From contig NZ_JAJLQY010000001.1 of assembly GCF_020991275.1 (NCBI RefSeq), forward strand, positions 744,001 through 808,000: a stretch of DNA of 64,000 nucleotides, written 5' to 3'. Under the pieces are notes generated by a model that worked only from the letters and a program-made list of their open reading frames with translations, was not told the origin of the DNA and searched no databases. This stretch comes from Actinocorallia sp. API 0066 (GTDB lineage Bacteria; Actinomycetota; Actinomycetes; Streptosporangiales; Streptosporangiaceae). Below, in pieces: positions 17,587 to 30,067 of this stretch (the stretch's first letter is position 1; every line of letters begins with the position of its first letter). The translations under genes were made by a program, and so were the position numbers.

Positions 17587-18771
17587 TCAGGCGGCCTGGA
17601 GTTCGCGGTCGTCGGCCGGGCGGGTGGGCGCGGCGCTGTCGATAGTGTCGCGTAGCGGGAGCTTGCGGGTGGCCGCGACGATCACGGCGGCCAGGACCAG
17701 GACGACGGCCAGGCCGGTGCGCACGGAGGTGCCCTCGGCGATGGCGCCGATGACGACCGGGCCGAGCAGCAGGCCGCCGTAGCCCATCGCGCCTACCTGG
17801 GTGACCGCGGCGGCGGCCTGGCCGGGGGCGGCGGTGCCCGCGAGCGAGATCGTCGTGGGGACGATCACACAGACCATGAGGCCGGTGAGGAAGAACCCGG
17901 CGAGGGCCAGCGGGACGGTCGGGGCCAGCAGGACCGTCAGCATGCCGACGAAGGTGCCGACGCCCGCGCCGGTGATGAGGAGGCGGCTGCCGAAGCGGGT
18001 GCGGAAGCGGTCGCCCGCGAGCCTGCCGACGAGCATCGCCGCCTCGAACGCCGGGTAGGCGAGCGCCGCGACGGCCTGGCTCGCGCCCAGGTCGTCGTGC
18101 AGGAGCAGGCCGCTCCAGTCGGCGACGGCGCCCTCGGCCATGAACGCCAGGAAGGCGATCGCGCCGATCAGGTAGACGACGCCGGGCAGCCCGCGGCGCG
18201 CCCCGGCCGTCACGGCGACGGGCGGGTCGGGCAGGTAGGTGCCGGCGAGCAGCAGGGCCAGCGGCAGCGCGGCCAGCCCGGTGGTGAGCACCGCCGCGCC
18301 GAACGACAGGCCGAGCGCGGCGGTGGCCGCGCCGATGAGCCCGCCGGTCATCGCGCCGACGCACCAGCCCGCGTGCATGAAGTTCAGCACCGGCCGCCGC
18401 GCCGCCCGCTCGACGACCGAGCCCTGGGCGTTCATGGACACGTCGGTGACGCCGAAGGCCATACCGAACAAGGCGACCGCGACGAGCAGCGTGCCGAAAC
18501 TCGGCATCAGCCCCAGCAGCGCGAACGAGGCGGCGGTCAGCGGCGTGGAGATCCGCAGCACGGCCCGGCTGCCGGTGCGCGCGATCAGCCCGCGCAGGCC
18601 CTGCATGGCGATGATCGCCGCCAGGCCCCAGGTGAGCAGGACGACGCCGATGGTCCCCGCGCTCAGCCCGAACGTGTCCCGCAGCGCGGGCATCCGGACG
18701 ACCCAGACGCCCGAGAGCAGCCCGGCGAGGGCGAAGGTCGAGAACGTGCCCCAACGGGCGCGGAACAGCAT
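17587..18771 (-). CDS. MFS transporter
   Basis: A 394-residue major facilitator protein with 12 predicted helices. I prefer the ATG at 18771 (MLFRARWGTFSTFALAGLLSG) over the GTG at 18780, because an AGGAG ribosome site lies eight bases before the ATG and touches the GTG. Motif NAQGSVVERAARRPVLNFMHAGWCVG resembles fucose-permease/YbjJ-like MFS proteins. It lies 117 bp downstream of the tetR gene on the same strand, so it is the probable regulated target of that repressor. The substrate is unknown. Confidence 0.85.
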   Translation of the reverse strand: MLFRARWGTFSTFALAGLLSGVWVVRMPALRDTFGLSAGTIGVVLLTWGLAAIIAMQGLRGLIARTGSRAVLRISTPLTAASFALLGLMPSFGTLLVAVALFGMAFGVTDVSMNAQGSVVERAARRPVLNFMHAGWCVGAMTGGLIGAATAALGLSFGAAVLTTGLAALPLALLLAGTYLPDPPVAVTAGARRGLPGVVYLIGAIAFLAFMAEGAVADWSGLLLHDDLGASQAVAALAYPAFEAAMLVGRLAGDRFRTRFGSRLLITGAGVGTFVGMLTVLLAPTVPLALAGFFLTGLMVCVIVPTTISLAGTAAPGQAAAAVTQVGAMGYGGLLLGPVVIGAIAEGTSVRTGLAVVLVLAAVIVAATRKLPLRDTIDSAAPTRPADDRELQAA

Positions 18772-18888
18772 GACGCACACTCCTGGTGAAGACGCGACGC
18801 GGGGAGGCCCGCGTGGGGCGCGCCGAAGCCGGCGCGCGGAAGATCGGGTGAAAGGGGCGAAGAGGTGGTGGGGTTCCGGCCCGTGCCG

Positions 18889-19410
18889 TCAGAGCAGGTC
18901 GAGCATGCGTCGTCGCAGCGCGGTGAACTCCTCGGCGGAGTACCCGCCGGGGTCCTGCGCCGCGACCTCCCACAGCCCCTCGGCGGCCAGCCTGACGACG
19001 GCAGCCGTCACCGGGTCGTGTTCGTGCTCGACGGCGGTGTCCCTGCGGTGCCAGCGGCGCATCGCCTCGTGTAGCGGGGCGCGCAGTTCCGGCGTGGTGG
19101 CGGCCGCGGTGATCGCGGCCCACCGGCGGGTGGTGCGCTCGCCCGACGGGGCGGCGAGGATCGCGAACGTGGCCTCCACGAACCCGCGCGTGTAGGAGCC
19201 CTCGTCGGCGTGCTCGGCGATGAGCTCGTCGAACTCGGCGATCACCCGCGCGATGAGCGCGGTGACCAGGGCGTCCTTGGTCGGGAAGTGGTAAAGCAGG
19301 CCGCCCTTGCTGACCCCGGCGCGCTCGGCGACGGCGGTCAGCGTCAACGCCTGGCTGCCGTGCTCCTGGAGCACGGATTCGGCGGCGTCGAGCAGGGCTT
19401 CACGTTTCAT
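18889..19410 (-). CDS. TetR family transcriptional repressor
   Basis: A 173-residue regulator starting MKREALLDAAESVLQEHG. The N-terminal helix-turn-helix is typical: LTLTAVAERAGVSKGGLLYHFPTKDALVTAL (read in pieces, residues about 22-52). The C-terminal ligand domain is of the TetR_C_25-like group. A perfect 32-bp palindrome begins 6 bp before its start codon, so autoregulation and control of the downstream MFS gene are very likely. Confidence 0.92.
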   Translation of the reverse strand: MKREALLDAAESVLQEHGSQALTLTAVAERAGVSKGGLLYHFPTKDALVTALIARVIAEFDELIAEHADEGSYTRGFVEATFAILAAPSGERTTRRWAAITAAATTPELRAPLHEAMRRWHRRDTAVEHEHDPVTAAVVRLAAEGLWEVAAQDPGGYSAEEFTALRRRMLDLL

Positions 19411-19415
19411 GACGC

Positions 19416-19447
19416 GTCCACTGTACCGTCCGGACGGTACAGTGGAC
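19416..19447. promoter_or_regulatory. Perfect 32-bp palindromic TetR operator
   Basis: Half-site GTCCACTGTACCGTCC is followed directly by its exact reverse complement. The core ACCGTCCGGACGGT is a common TetR-family operator form. It sits 6 bp upstream of tetR and 57 bp upstream of the divergent cysteine desulfurase start. Confidence 0.88.
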
Positions 19448-19470
19448 AAATCCCAACGGTCGGCGGCGGA

Positions 19471-19476
19471 TAGGAT
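19471..19476 (+). promoter_or_regulatory. Possible -10 element for cysteine desulfurase
   Basis: TAGGAT followed by GGGG lies 28 bp before the TTG start. The same TAGGATGGGG string occurs before gatC (30021). No clear -35 hexamer is visible. Confidence 0.3.
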
Positions 19477-19503
19477 GGGGCGAACACGGAGGAAGGAAGC
19501 CCG

Positions 19504-20646
19504 TTGCCGTATCTGGACCACGCGGCGACCGCGCCGATGCTCCCCGAGGCGATCGCCGCGATGACCGAGCAGCTGGGCCGGGTGGGCAATCCCTCGTCGC
19601 TGCACGCGGCCGGGCGCCGGGCCCGCAGGGTGGTCGAGGAGTCCCGCGAGATCATCGCCGAGGCGTTCCAGGCCCGCCCCTCCGAGGTGATCTTCACCAG
19701 CGGCGGCACCGAAGCCGACAACCTGGCTGTGAAGGGCCTCTACTGGCAGCGGCGCGATCTGGGCGGCCGCCGCGTCGTCACCAGCGCGATCGAGCACCAC
19801 GCCGTCCTCGACGCGGTGCACTGGCTCGGCGAGCACGAGGGCGCGGAAGTCGTCTACCTACCCGTCGACGCGCTGGGCCGGGTCCGTCCCGCCGACCTGG
19901 AGGCCGCGCTCACCGAGGACACCGCGCTCGTCAGCGTCATGTGGGCCAACAACGAGATCGGCACCGTCCAGCCGATCGCCGAGCTGACCGCGCTGGCCCG
20001 CGCGCGCGGCGTGCCGTTCCACTCCGACGCCGTCCAGGCGGCGCCGTTCCTGCCCGTCACGCTCGGCGGCCCGGACGCGGTGACGCTCAGCGCGCACAAG
20101 CTCGGCGGCCCGCTCGGCGTCGGCGCCCTCCTGCTGGCCAAGGGCGTCGATCCGACCCCGGTGCTGCACGGCGGCGGCCAGGAACGCGACGTCCGCTCCG
20201 GCACCCTGGACACCCCGGCCATCGCCGGGTTCGCCGCCGCCGTCCAGGCGACGGCCGCGCGCCGCGAGGAGGCCACACGCCGGGTCTCCGCCCTGCGCGA
20301 CCTGCTCATCGACCGGATCCGGGCCGAGGTGCCCGACGCCGTCCTCAACGGCGACCCGGCCGACCGCCTTCCGGGGAACGCGCACTTCTCCTTCCCCGGC
20401 TGCGAGGGCGACGCGCTGCTCATGCTGCTCGACGCGCGCGGCGTCTCCTGCTCGACGGGCTCGGCCTGCTCGGCGGGCGTCGCCCAGCCCAGCCACGTGC
20501 TCCTCGCGATGGGCGTCGATCCCGAGCTGGCGCGCGGCAGCCTGAGGTTCTCGCTCGGCCACGACTCCACCGAGGACGACGTCAAGGCGCTCGCCGAGGT
20601 GATCGGCCCCGTCGTGGAGCGGGCCCGCCGCGCGGGCCTCACCTAG
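19504..20646 (+). CDS. Cysteine desulfurase (IscS/NifS family)
   Basis: A 380-residue PLP enzyme using a TTG start with the strong site GGAGGAAGGAAG upstream. The start [18 protein letters not shown] near residue 64, PLP-binding Lys199 in [10 protein letters not shown] and mobile-loop Cys322 in TGSACSAG are all present. The GSAC loop places it in the IscS/group I type. It removes sulfur from cysteine as a persulfide. Its neighbour two genes on, mnmA, uses such sulfur for tRNA 2-thiouridine, so sulfur relay to MnmA is the likely job, as in many actinobacteria. Confidence 0.95.
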   Translation: MPYLDHAATAPMLPEAIAAMTEQLGRVGNPSSLHAAGRRARRVVEESREIIAEAFQARPSEVIFTSGGTEADNLAVKGLYWQRRDLGGRRVVTSAIEHHAVLDAVHWLGEHEGAEVVYLPVDALGRVRPADLEAALTEDTALVSVMWANNEIGTVQPIAELTALARARGVPFHSDAVQAAPFLPVTLGGPDAVTLSAHKLGGPLGVGALLLAKGVDPTPVLHGGGQERDVRSGTLDTPAIAGFAAAVQATAARREEATRRVSALRDLLIDRIRAEVPDAVLNGDPADRLPGNAHFSFPGCEGDALLMLLDARGVSCSTGSACSAGVAQPSHVLLAMGVDPELARGSLRFSLGHDSTEDDVKALAEVIGPVVERARRAGLT

Positions 20647-20653
20647 GACGTCG

Positions 20654-21679
20654 TCAGGGCCGGTACGGCTGGACCGTGCGCCAGGCCGGATCCTGCCGCG
20701 AGTCCACCTTCGCCTTGCCCTCCGGCCAGGCCGCCGCGAACTGGTCGAGCTCGGCGAGCACGCCGGACTCGGAGTCGGCGTACAGGTGGAACACGCGCAG
20801 GCCGTCGCCCGTCTCCCGCAGGAACAGCACGGCGTCCGTGCGCTCCTCCAGCTGCTTCTCCGCGTCCCGTAGGGCCGACGCCGAAGGCTCGACCGGCAGG
20901 CGGTCCGGCCCGGAGTGCGCGTAGGGCAGCGTGACGCTCACGTGCAGGTCGTACAGCGGATGGTCCTGCCGGTGCAGCGGGAACCGCACGGTGATCTGGG
21001 CGGGATGTCCTCGCGGGGTGCGGCCTTCGCCCTTCAGCCACGCCCCCTGCCTAAAAGGCTCCGCGATCTGCTCCACGACCGAGGCGAGCAGGTGCGGTGG
21101 CAGCGCGTCCATGGGCGCCTCGATGGCGATCGTCACGTCGCCGACCCAGCGGGCCACGTCGTCCTCGCCCAGCGCCCAGACCAGGACCGTCCGGGCGACC
21201 TGGAGCTGGGTGTGCTCGTCGACGAACAGGAAGTCCGGGTGGTAGGCGGCGATGTCCACCCGCGCGCGCGCCTGGTCGACCCGCATGCCGAGCCTGACGT
21301 AGGACAGGTCGAACTCGTGGTCGCCCAGCGCCAGCTTGGAGCCGAGCGCCTCGGCGTCGGCCTGGCGGGCCGCGTGGAACGCCCACTTCTCCCGGCGCGG
21401 CCTGCGCTTGCGCCAGCGCTCGGCGATGCCGCGCAGCTCGTCCACGCCCTGGCCGCTGACCGTGAAGGACGGGGCGCCCGGGTCGATCTCCCACACGAGG
21501 TCCGGATGGATCCTGTGGACCAGGAGGGTGATCTCCTCATGCAGTTCCGTAGGCAGGGTCTCGCCCGCCGCCGCGATCCGCTCACGCAGGTCGGGCCACC
21601 TGTCCCAGAACTCGCCGATCGCCGCGGCGGCGGGGGAGGTGTCGCGTGAACGCTTGAAGATGCCCATATCGCCGCCCAT
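20654..21679 (-). CDS. Hypothetical protein between cysteine desulfurase and mnmA
   Basis: A 341-residue soluble protein starting at the ATG at 21679, which has GGAGGG six bases upstream; a second ATG 12 bases on lacks this site. The first 140 residues (FWDRWPDLRERIAAAGETLP, then LHEEITLLVHRIHPDLVWEI) resemble the start of DUF695-like proteins, and the rest contains repeated alpha/beta elements (DVTIAIEAPMDALPP; LYDLHVSVTLPYAH). No catalytic motif or membrane segment is visible. It converges on the cysteine desulfurase with a 7-bp gap and is divergent from mnmA. I do not assign a function. Confidence 0.75.
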   Translation of the reverse strand: MGGDMGIFKRSRDTSPAAAAIGEFWDRWPDLRERIAAAGETLPTELHEEITLLVHRIHPDLVWEIDPGAPSFTVSGQGVDELRGIAERWRKRRPRREKWAFHAARQADAEALGSKLALGDHEFDLSYVRLGMRVDQARARVDIAAYHPDFLFVDEHTQLQVARTVLVWALGEDDVARWVGDVTIAIEAPMDALPPHLLASVVEQIAEPFRQGAWLKGEGRTPRGHPAQITVRFPLHRQDHPLYDLHVSVTLPYAHSGPDRLPVEPSASALRDAEKQLEERTDAVLFLRETGDGLRVFHLYADSESGVLAELDQFAAAWPEGKAKVDSRQDPAWRTVQPYRP

Positions 21680-21756
21680 GCTAAGCCCTCCGCGCGGCGC
21701 TCCGCCGCCCGCTCGCCCGCGAAACCGGTGGACGCCGCCGATATCCTGAGAAGACC

Positions 21757-22836
21757 ATGACTCTTCGTGTGCTCGCCGCCATGTCCGGCGGCGTCGACTC
21801 AGCCGTCGCCGCGGCCAGGGCCGCCGAGGCCGGTTACGACGTGACGGGCGTCCACATGGCGCTGTCGGCCAACCCCCAGTCCTACCGGACGGGCGCGCGC
21901 GGCTGCTGCACCGTGGAGGACTCCCGCGACGCCCGCCGCGCCGCCGACGTCATCGGCATCCCCTTCTACGTCTGGGACCTCGCGGAGCGGTTCCACCGCG
22001 ACGTCGTCGAGGACTTCGTCGCCGAGTACGCGGCGGGGCGCACGCCCAACCCGTGCCTGCGCTGCAACGAGAAGATCAAGTTCGAGGCGCTGCTGGACAA
22101 GGCGCTCGCGCTCGGCTTCGACGCCGTCTGCACCGGCCACTACGCGCGCGTCGCGGACGGTGTGCTGGCGCGCGGCGTGGACGAGGGCAAGGACCAGTCC
22201 TACGTGCTCGCCGTGTGCACGCGCGAGCAGCTCAGGCACGCGATCTTCCCGCTGGGCGGCTCCACCAAGGCCGAGATCCGGGCCGAGGCCGCGCGGCGCG
22301 ATCTGCTCGTCGCGGACAAGCCGGACAGCCACGACATCTGCTTCATCGCCGACGGCGACACCCGCGGGTTCCTGGCGTCCCGGCTGGGCGCGTCGAAGGG
22401 CCCGATCGTGGACGAGTCCGGCGTCGTCGTGGGCGAGCACGAGGGCGCGTACGGGTTCACCGTGGGCCAGCGCAAGGGCCTGCGGATCGGCACGCCCGCG
22501 CCGGACGGCAAGCCCCGGTACGTGCTGGACATCTCGCCCGTCACCAACACGGTGCGGGTAGGGCCACGTGAGGCGCTCGACGTGACGGAGATCACGGCTG
22601 ATCGGCTGGTCGGTTTTGCCGGTCCGCCGCCCGCGCGCTGCGCCGTCCAACTGCGCGCGCACGGCGAGGTCTACGAGTGCGTCCCGGAGGTCTCCGGCGG
22701 CGTGCTGCGGCTGCGGCTGGCCCGTCCGGCCCGGGGCGTCGCGCCCGGCCAGGCCGCGGTGCTCTACGCGGGCGACACCGTGCTCGGCTCCGCCACGATC
22801 ACCGCCACCGCCCACCCGGCCGCCACCGCCTCCTGA
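21757..22836 (+). CDS. mnmA: tRNA-specific 2-thiouridylase MnmA
   Basis: A 359-residue ATP-dependent thiouridylase. The PP-loop SGGVDS is at residues 10-15, nucleophilic Cys100 in TPNPCLRCN and the second catalytic Cys196 in [17 protein letters not shown], which contacts tRNA, and the C-terminal beta-barrel ([14 protein letters not shown] onward) are complete. It forms s2U34 in tRNAs for Lys, Glu and Gln, taking sulfur from the nearby cysteine desulfurase. A tRNA-Gln gene is present in the same window, though with a CUG anticodon that is not its target. Confidence 0.96.
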   Translation: MTLRVLAAMSGGVDSAVAAARAAEAGYDVTGVHMALSANPQSYRTGARGCCTVEDSRDARRAADVIGIPFYVWDLAERFHRDVVEDFVAEYAAGRTPNPCLRCNEKIKFEALLDKALALGFDAVCTGHYARVADGVLARGVDEGKDQSYVLAVCTREQLRHAIFPLGGSTKAEIRAEAARRDLLVADKPDSHDICFIADGDTRGFLASRLGASKGPIVDESGVVVGEHEGAYGFTVGQRKGLRIGTPAPDGKPRYVLDISPVTNTVRVGPREALDVTEITADRLVGFAGPPPARCAVQLRAHGEVYECVPEVSGGVLRLRLARPARGVAPGQAAVLYAGDTVLGSATITATAHPAATAS

Positions 22837-23264
22837 CGGCCTCCGCGGCGTCCCGGCGCCCTTTTGGGCGCCGCCGCGCGCGTCTTCGGCTCAGCGCGGC
22901 GCTGACGGCCTCCACGCCTCCTCAACGGCCTCAACGAGGCCGCCACGGGTCCCGCGGCGCTTTCCGGCCGGTGGCGGTGTTGGCGGTCTCCCTGCGACCT
23001 GACGGCGTCGATGCGGCCGCCACGGGTTCCGCGCGCCTGCGCGCTGTTTCCGGCCTGTGGCGGTGCTTGACGGTCTTCGCGCTTGCTGGTGCGGCGGCCA
23101 TGGGTTCGGTGGCGCCTACGCGCGGGTCTGGGCTGACGGTCTCCGTTCTGTCTCTTCAAGGGTTCTGCTTCTGTGTGCTCAGGGGTGTCCGCGCGGGCCG
23201 GGGCGGCCCCTGCCGACCCGCGCGGCCGGGCGCGTCCCGGAGGGGGGACGCGCGGGGGGAGGGG
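22837..23264. repeat. Non-coding stretch with degenerate tandem repeat
   Basis: About 430 bp with no convincing gene. Two imperfect copies of a unit of roughly 75-80 bp are readable: one from about 22938 and one from about 23011, both opening with GGCCGCCACGGGT, continuing through CCGCG and TTTCCGGCC, then TGTGGCGGTG-like and GACGGTCT-like words. A third, weaker copy starts near 23092 (GCGGCCATGGGTT). It lies after mnmA and before the end of the convergent SemiSWEET gene. Confidence 0.5.
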
Positions 23265-23666
23265 TCAGGGGGTCGGGGTGGGCTGGGGGAGGGGTGCGGG
23301 GTGGGAGATGGGGGTGGGGTGGGGGATCGGGGTGGGGAGGGGGATCGGGAGGGGTGTGGAGATCTGGGCGGGGAGGGGTGAAGGGGTGGGGAGGGGTGAG
23401 GGGGCGGGGAGGGTGGAGGGGTGGGTCTCGCGGGACTTCAGGGCGGCGATGACCGTGATGAAGAGGAGGGTGATGCCGTTCGCCGCGATGAGGGCGGGGT
23501 CACCGCTCAGCAGGCCGTAGGCGAGCCAGAGGGCGATGCCCGTGCCGAGCAGGGCGAGGTATGTCCAGGAGATGTCGTCGGTGGAACGGGTGCGCCACGA
23601 GCGGAGCAGCTGGGGCAGCCAACATCCGGTCGTCAGCGCTCCGGCGAGCAGTCCGAGGCTCGTCAT
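23265..23666 (-). CDS. SemiSWEET-like PQ-loop transporter with proline-rich tail
   Basis: A 133-residue protein. Residues 1-80 form a three-helix SemiSWEET unit: GLLAGALTTGCWLPQLLRSW carries the PQ motif, then DDISWTYLALLGTGIALWLAYG, and LIAANGITLLFITVIAAL. SemiSWEETs dimerise to move small sugars across the membrane. The last about 54 residues are an unusual Pro-Thr/Ser-Pro-Leu/Ile repeat (PSPLPTPSPLP and variants), encoded by an extreme G-run tract on the opposite strand. The tail is not part of the family and may be extracytoplasmic or disordered, or may have grown by repeat slippage. Confidence 0.8.
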   Translation of the reverse strand: MTSLGLLAGALTTGCWLPQLLRSWRTRSTDDISWTYLALLGTGIALWLAYGLLSGDPALIAANGITLLFITVIAALKSRETHPSTLPAPSPLPTPSPLPAQISTPLPIPLPTPIPHPTPISHPAPLPQPTPTP

Positions 23667-23781
23667 TTCCTGAAACTCCCATCTTCGGCCTTTTGTCCAG
23701 GTTGGGACCGTTCCAGAAGGGTAACCCGCGTCACATTCCCGTGTCCGGCGATAGGCAGGATACGGACATGAGAACTCGCGG

Positions 23782-24390
23782 TTACGGGGCTATTACGGGG
23801 GCCGAGGGCGGCCGCGCCGACGGCGACGGCGACGGCGTTGCGCTGGCACCGAGCTCCAGCGCCGCCTCCAACACGGGCATCAACCGCTCCGCCGCGTCGG
23901 CGGGCGGGCCCGACCCGTCGCTCTTCTGCACCACGACCCTGACGATGAACTGCGCCGCGACGGCCGCCGCGACGCCCGTCTCCGGGTCGTAGACGCCGTC
24001 CTCGCCCACCCCGATGAGCGTCACCCGCTGCTTCTCCACGTAGCCGTAGACCTCCCAGAAGTCCAGGCCCGTGTTCCGGTCGTAGCGGCCCAGATAGGAG
24101 ACGACGAGGGAGGCCGCGCCCTGCGAGCCCGCTCCTGCGGCGGCGGTGAAGCGCGCGCCGTACGCGCCGTCGTCGGAGCTGGTGAGGCAGGACGACGGCT
24201 TGCGGCCCAGCGCCGTCCGGACCAGGTCCTCCGGCAGGTCGGCGCACACGTCCGGCTTCGGGAGGGGCGGGTGGTCGAGCCGTCCCACGGGGTCGTAGCC
24301 TCCGCACGCCGTGGCGAACGCCAGGCACGCGGCCATGACGGCGGTCGGCAGGACCTGCCGCGGAGCCGGGCTGAGCCGGGGGGCGCGCAT
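23782..24390 (-). CDS. Secreted lipoprotein, DUF3558-like
   Basis: A 202-residue protein starting MRAPRLSPAPRQVLPTAVMA, with a signal peptide and a lipobox-like FATAC followed by GG near residue 29. The mature part has CADLPEDLVRTALGRKPSSC near residue 48 and an alpha/beta body ending in a Ser/Pro-rich tail. Two conserved-looking cysteines could form a disulfide. The pattern resembles actinobacterial DUF3558 lipoproteins, though this is a loose match. The open frame continues far upstream antisense to the metE-like gene, but signal peptide and lipobox mark 24390 as the start. Confidence 0.72.
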   Translation of the reverse strand: MRAPRLSPAPRQVLPTAVMAACLAFATACGGYDPVGRLDHPPLPKPDVCADLPEDLVRTALGRKPSSCLTSSDDGAYGARFTAAAGAGSQGAASLVVSYLGRYDRNTGLDFWEVYGYVEKQRVTLIGVGEDGVYDPETGVAAAVAAQFIVRVVVQKSDGSGPPADAAERLMPVLEAALELGASATPSPSPSARPPSAPVIAP

Positions 24391-24447
24391 GGCCCGGCAG
24401 AATAGAGCACCGACCGGCGCATGCGGAATGGCGGGGAGAATGGGCGG

Positions 24448-27686
<3,239 letters not shown>

Positions 27687-27865
27687 CCGGATTTCCCCGG
27701 GGAAGGCCCCTAAGCTAGGCGAAAAACCGGCACAAATGCCGATTTCGCTATCAATCGGTGAGTAACAGAACGTACCCATCCGGTTTCGTAAAGCTGAGCC
27801 AAAGCCTTACTCTCCTCATGAGCACCTGTTTGAACCTCAATCCGGTGTGTCCCTGAGGAAGCTGA

Positions 27866-29935
27866 ATGAAGGACCCGAACAACACGCGGGACACGCGGCC
27901 CCGCACCGGCTCGCCGCTGTGGAGCTACCTGTCCGCGGTCACCGTCGCCGGCGCGCTCGTGCTCCTGCTCGCGGTGCCGCAGCTCACCCCTCTTGAGCTG
28001 TGGACGGTCTTGGGGGAGCCCCGGTTCTGGCTCCTCGCGGGCTTCGTCGTGTTCGGCGAGCTCAAACCGATCATCACGCCAGGGTCCAACGAGAACAACG
28101 GCGCGTCCACGTCCACCACCTTCACCTTCGCCGCCCTGCTGTACGCGGGCCTGCCGCTCGCCCTGCTGCTCCAGGGCGCCGCGCTGGTCATCTGCGGCGT
28201 GTTCCGGCGCCGCTCCGCGCACCGCACCGCCTTCAACGTCGCCCAGTACGCGCTCGCGCAGGGCGCCGCCGCCGCGGTGCTGTGGGGCTTCGGCATCACC
28301 GCCTCGCCCGTGCACACCTGGGTGCCGCACGGCGCCGACCTCGGCGCCGTCATGCTCGCCGGGATGACGTACTTCGCCGTCAACGACGTGCTCGTCGGCG
28401 GGGCCGTCGCCCTGCACGAGCGGGTCGGGCTGCTCCGGGTGCTGCGCTGGGACCTCGCCTACCAGGTGCTCGCCCATCTGGCACTCCTGGGGCTGGCGCC
28501 GATCATCGTGGTGGTGGTGGACCGCTCCCCGGCGTTCATTCCACTGATCATCCTCCCGTTCACCGCCGTGTACCTCACCGCCGCCGCGTCCGTCCGGCGC
28601 GAACACCAGGCGCTGCACGACGGGCTCACCGGCCTGCCCAACCGCAAGCTGCTCTTCCTGCGCGCCGAAGAGGCGCTGCTGGCCCGCCAACTCAGGGAGG
28701 CGCGCGGAGACAGGCTCCAGAAGGTCGGGCTGTTCCTCCTCGACCTGGACCGCTTCAAGGAGGTCAACGACACCCTCGGCCACCCCACCGGCGACCGGCT
28801 CCTCCAGATCGTCGCGCACCGGCTCACGCACAGCGTCCGGCCCGGCGACCTCGTGGCCCGGCTCGGCGGCGACGAGTTCGCGGTGCTGCTCCCGTCCGTC
28901 CGCGACGTGCCCGCCGCCCGCGAGGTCGCCATCCGGCTGCGCGCCGCGCTCAGCGAACCCGTCCGCCTCGACGGCATGAGCTTCGACCTGGAGGGCAGCG
29001 TCGGCATCGCGCTCAGCCCCGACCACGCGCCCGACTTCGAACTGCTGCTCCAGCGCGCCGACGTCGCCATGTACGTCGCCAAGGAGAGCCGCACCGGCGT
29101 CGAGATCTACTCGCCCGCCAGCGACCGCAACTCCCCGGCCCGGCTCGGCCTGCTCGGCGACCTGCGCCGCGGCATCGACAGACGCGAACTCGAACTGCAC
29201 TACCAGCCCAAGGTCAGGCTCTCCGACGACGGGCTGCTCGGCATGGAGGGGCTGCTCCGCTGGCGGCATCCCGAACGCGGCCTGCTCGCCCCCGAGGAGT
29301 TCCTCCCGCTCGCCGAACAGACCTACCTGATGAAGGCGATCACCCACTACGTCGTCAGGGAGGCGCTCGCCCAGGCGCACACCTGGTGGGCCGACGGGCT
29401 CCCCGTGCAGGTCACCGTCAACGTCTCCGGCCGCGACCTCCTCGACGGGCAGCTCGCCGAGACGATCACCGGCGAGCTGATGGCCAGACGGCTGCCCGCC
29501 ACGGCGTTCGGCCTGGAGATCACCGAGCGCATCCTCATGAACGAGTCCGCCTACGCCTCCGAGACCGTCAAGGCGCTCGCCGAACTCAACATCCCGCTCA
29601 GCCTCGACGACTTCGGCACCGGCTACTCCTCGCTCGTCCGGCTCAAGCGGCTGCCCGTCGGCGAGGTCAAGATCGACGCCTCGTTCGTGCGGCGGCTCAC
29701 CGAGTCCGGCGAGGACGCGGTGATCGTCCAGTCCATCATCGACCTCGTCCGCACCCTCGGGCTCCGCTCCGTCGCCGAGGGCGTCGAGGACGCCGCCACC
29801 ACCGCCCGCCTCCGCGAGATGGGCTGCGACAGCGGCCAGGGCTGGCACCTGGGCCGTCCCATGGCGCCGGAAGACGCCACCGCCTGGATGCGCCGCCGGG
29901 TGCCGCGCTCACCCGCCTCCGTCGCACCGCGCTGA
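27866..29935 (+). CDS. Membrane GGDEF-EAL protein (c-di-GMP turnover)
   Basis: A 689-residue protein. About seven membrane helices fill residues 20-235 in a MASE-like sensor. The GGDEF domain has DLDRFKEVNDTLGH and an intact LGGDEFAV. The EAL domain has LHYQPKVRL, an EGL in place of EAL (GMEGLLRW), NVSG, EITER, LDDFGTGYSS, VKIDASF and AEGVED, so the metal-binding residues are retained. Both synthesis and hydrolysis of cyclic di-GMP are therefore possible. It is related to the Streptomyces CdgB/RmdA-type class that links c-di-GMP to development, an inference from architecture. Confidence 0.92.
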   Translation: MKDPNNTRDTRPRTGSPLWSYLSAVTVAGALVLLLAVPQLTPLELWTVLGEPRFWLLAGFVVFGELKPIITPGSNENNGASTSTTFTFAALLYAGLPLALLLQGAALVICGVFRRRSAHRTAFNVAQYALAQGAAAAVLWGFGITASPVHTWVPHGADLGAVMLAGMTYFAVNDVLVGGAVALHERVGLLRVLRWDLAYQVLAHLALLGLAPIIVVVVDRSPAFIPLIILPFTAVYLTAAASVRREHQALHDGLTGLPNRKLLFLRAEEALLARQLREARGDRLQKVGLFLLDLDRFKEVNDTLGHPTGDRLLQIVAHRLTHSVRPGDLVARLGGDEFAVLLPSVRDVPAAREVAIRLRAALSEPVRLDGMSFDLEGSVGIALSPDHAPDFELLLQRADVAMYVAKESRTGVEIYSPASDRNSPARLGLLGDLRRGIDRRELELHYQPKVRLSDDGLLGMEGLLRWRHPERGLLAPEEFLPLAEQTYLMKAITHYVVREALAQAHTWWADGLPVQVTVNVSGRDLLDGQLAETITGELMARRLPATAFGLEITERILMNESAYASETVKALAELNIPLSLDDFGTGYSSLVRLKRLPVGEVKIDASFVRRLTESGEDAVIVQSIIDLVRTLGLRSVAEGVEDAATTARLREMGCDSGQGWHLGRPMAPEDATAWMRRRVPRSPASVAPR

Positions 29936-29950
29936 GCGGGCGGCCACAGG

Positions 29951-30003
29951 CCGGGGCAGGCGCTCCCGACGAAGTCGGGGTTGAGAAAGCGCCTGGCCCC
30001 CGG
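29951..30003 (+). terminator. Long compound hairpin after GGDEF-EAL gene
   Basis: The inner stem CCCGAC/GTCGGG, middle stem AGGCGCT/AGCGCCT and outer stem CCGGGGC/GCCCC(C)GG stack with small bulges. It lies between the GGDEF-EAL stop and gatC. Confidence 0.7.
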
Positions 30004-30020
30004 CCCAATCGAACAGGTCA

Positions 30021-30026
30021 TAGGAT
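30021..30026 (+). promoter_or_regulatory. Possible -10 element for gatCA operon
   Basis: TAGGAT followed by GGGGG lies 42 bp upstream of gatC, just after the compound hairpin. No matching -35 is visible. The same string precedes the cysteine desulfurase. Confidence 0.3.
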
Positions 30027-30067
30027 GGGGGTGAATCCCCGTCGATCACTTCGGAACGGCTTCTTCT

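Noticed and set aside
16430-19123. A long minus-strand frame across etfBA and the MFS gene
   Set aside because: It runs antisense through etfB and etfA and out of frame through the MFS gene, is Arg/Gly-rich, and shows no motifs.
22935-23150. A CRISPR-like array in the repeat region after mnmA
   Set aside because: Copies are imperfect, too long and too few, with no spacers of uniform length and no cas genes nearby.
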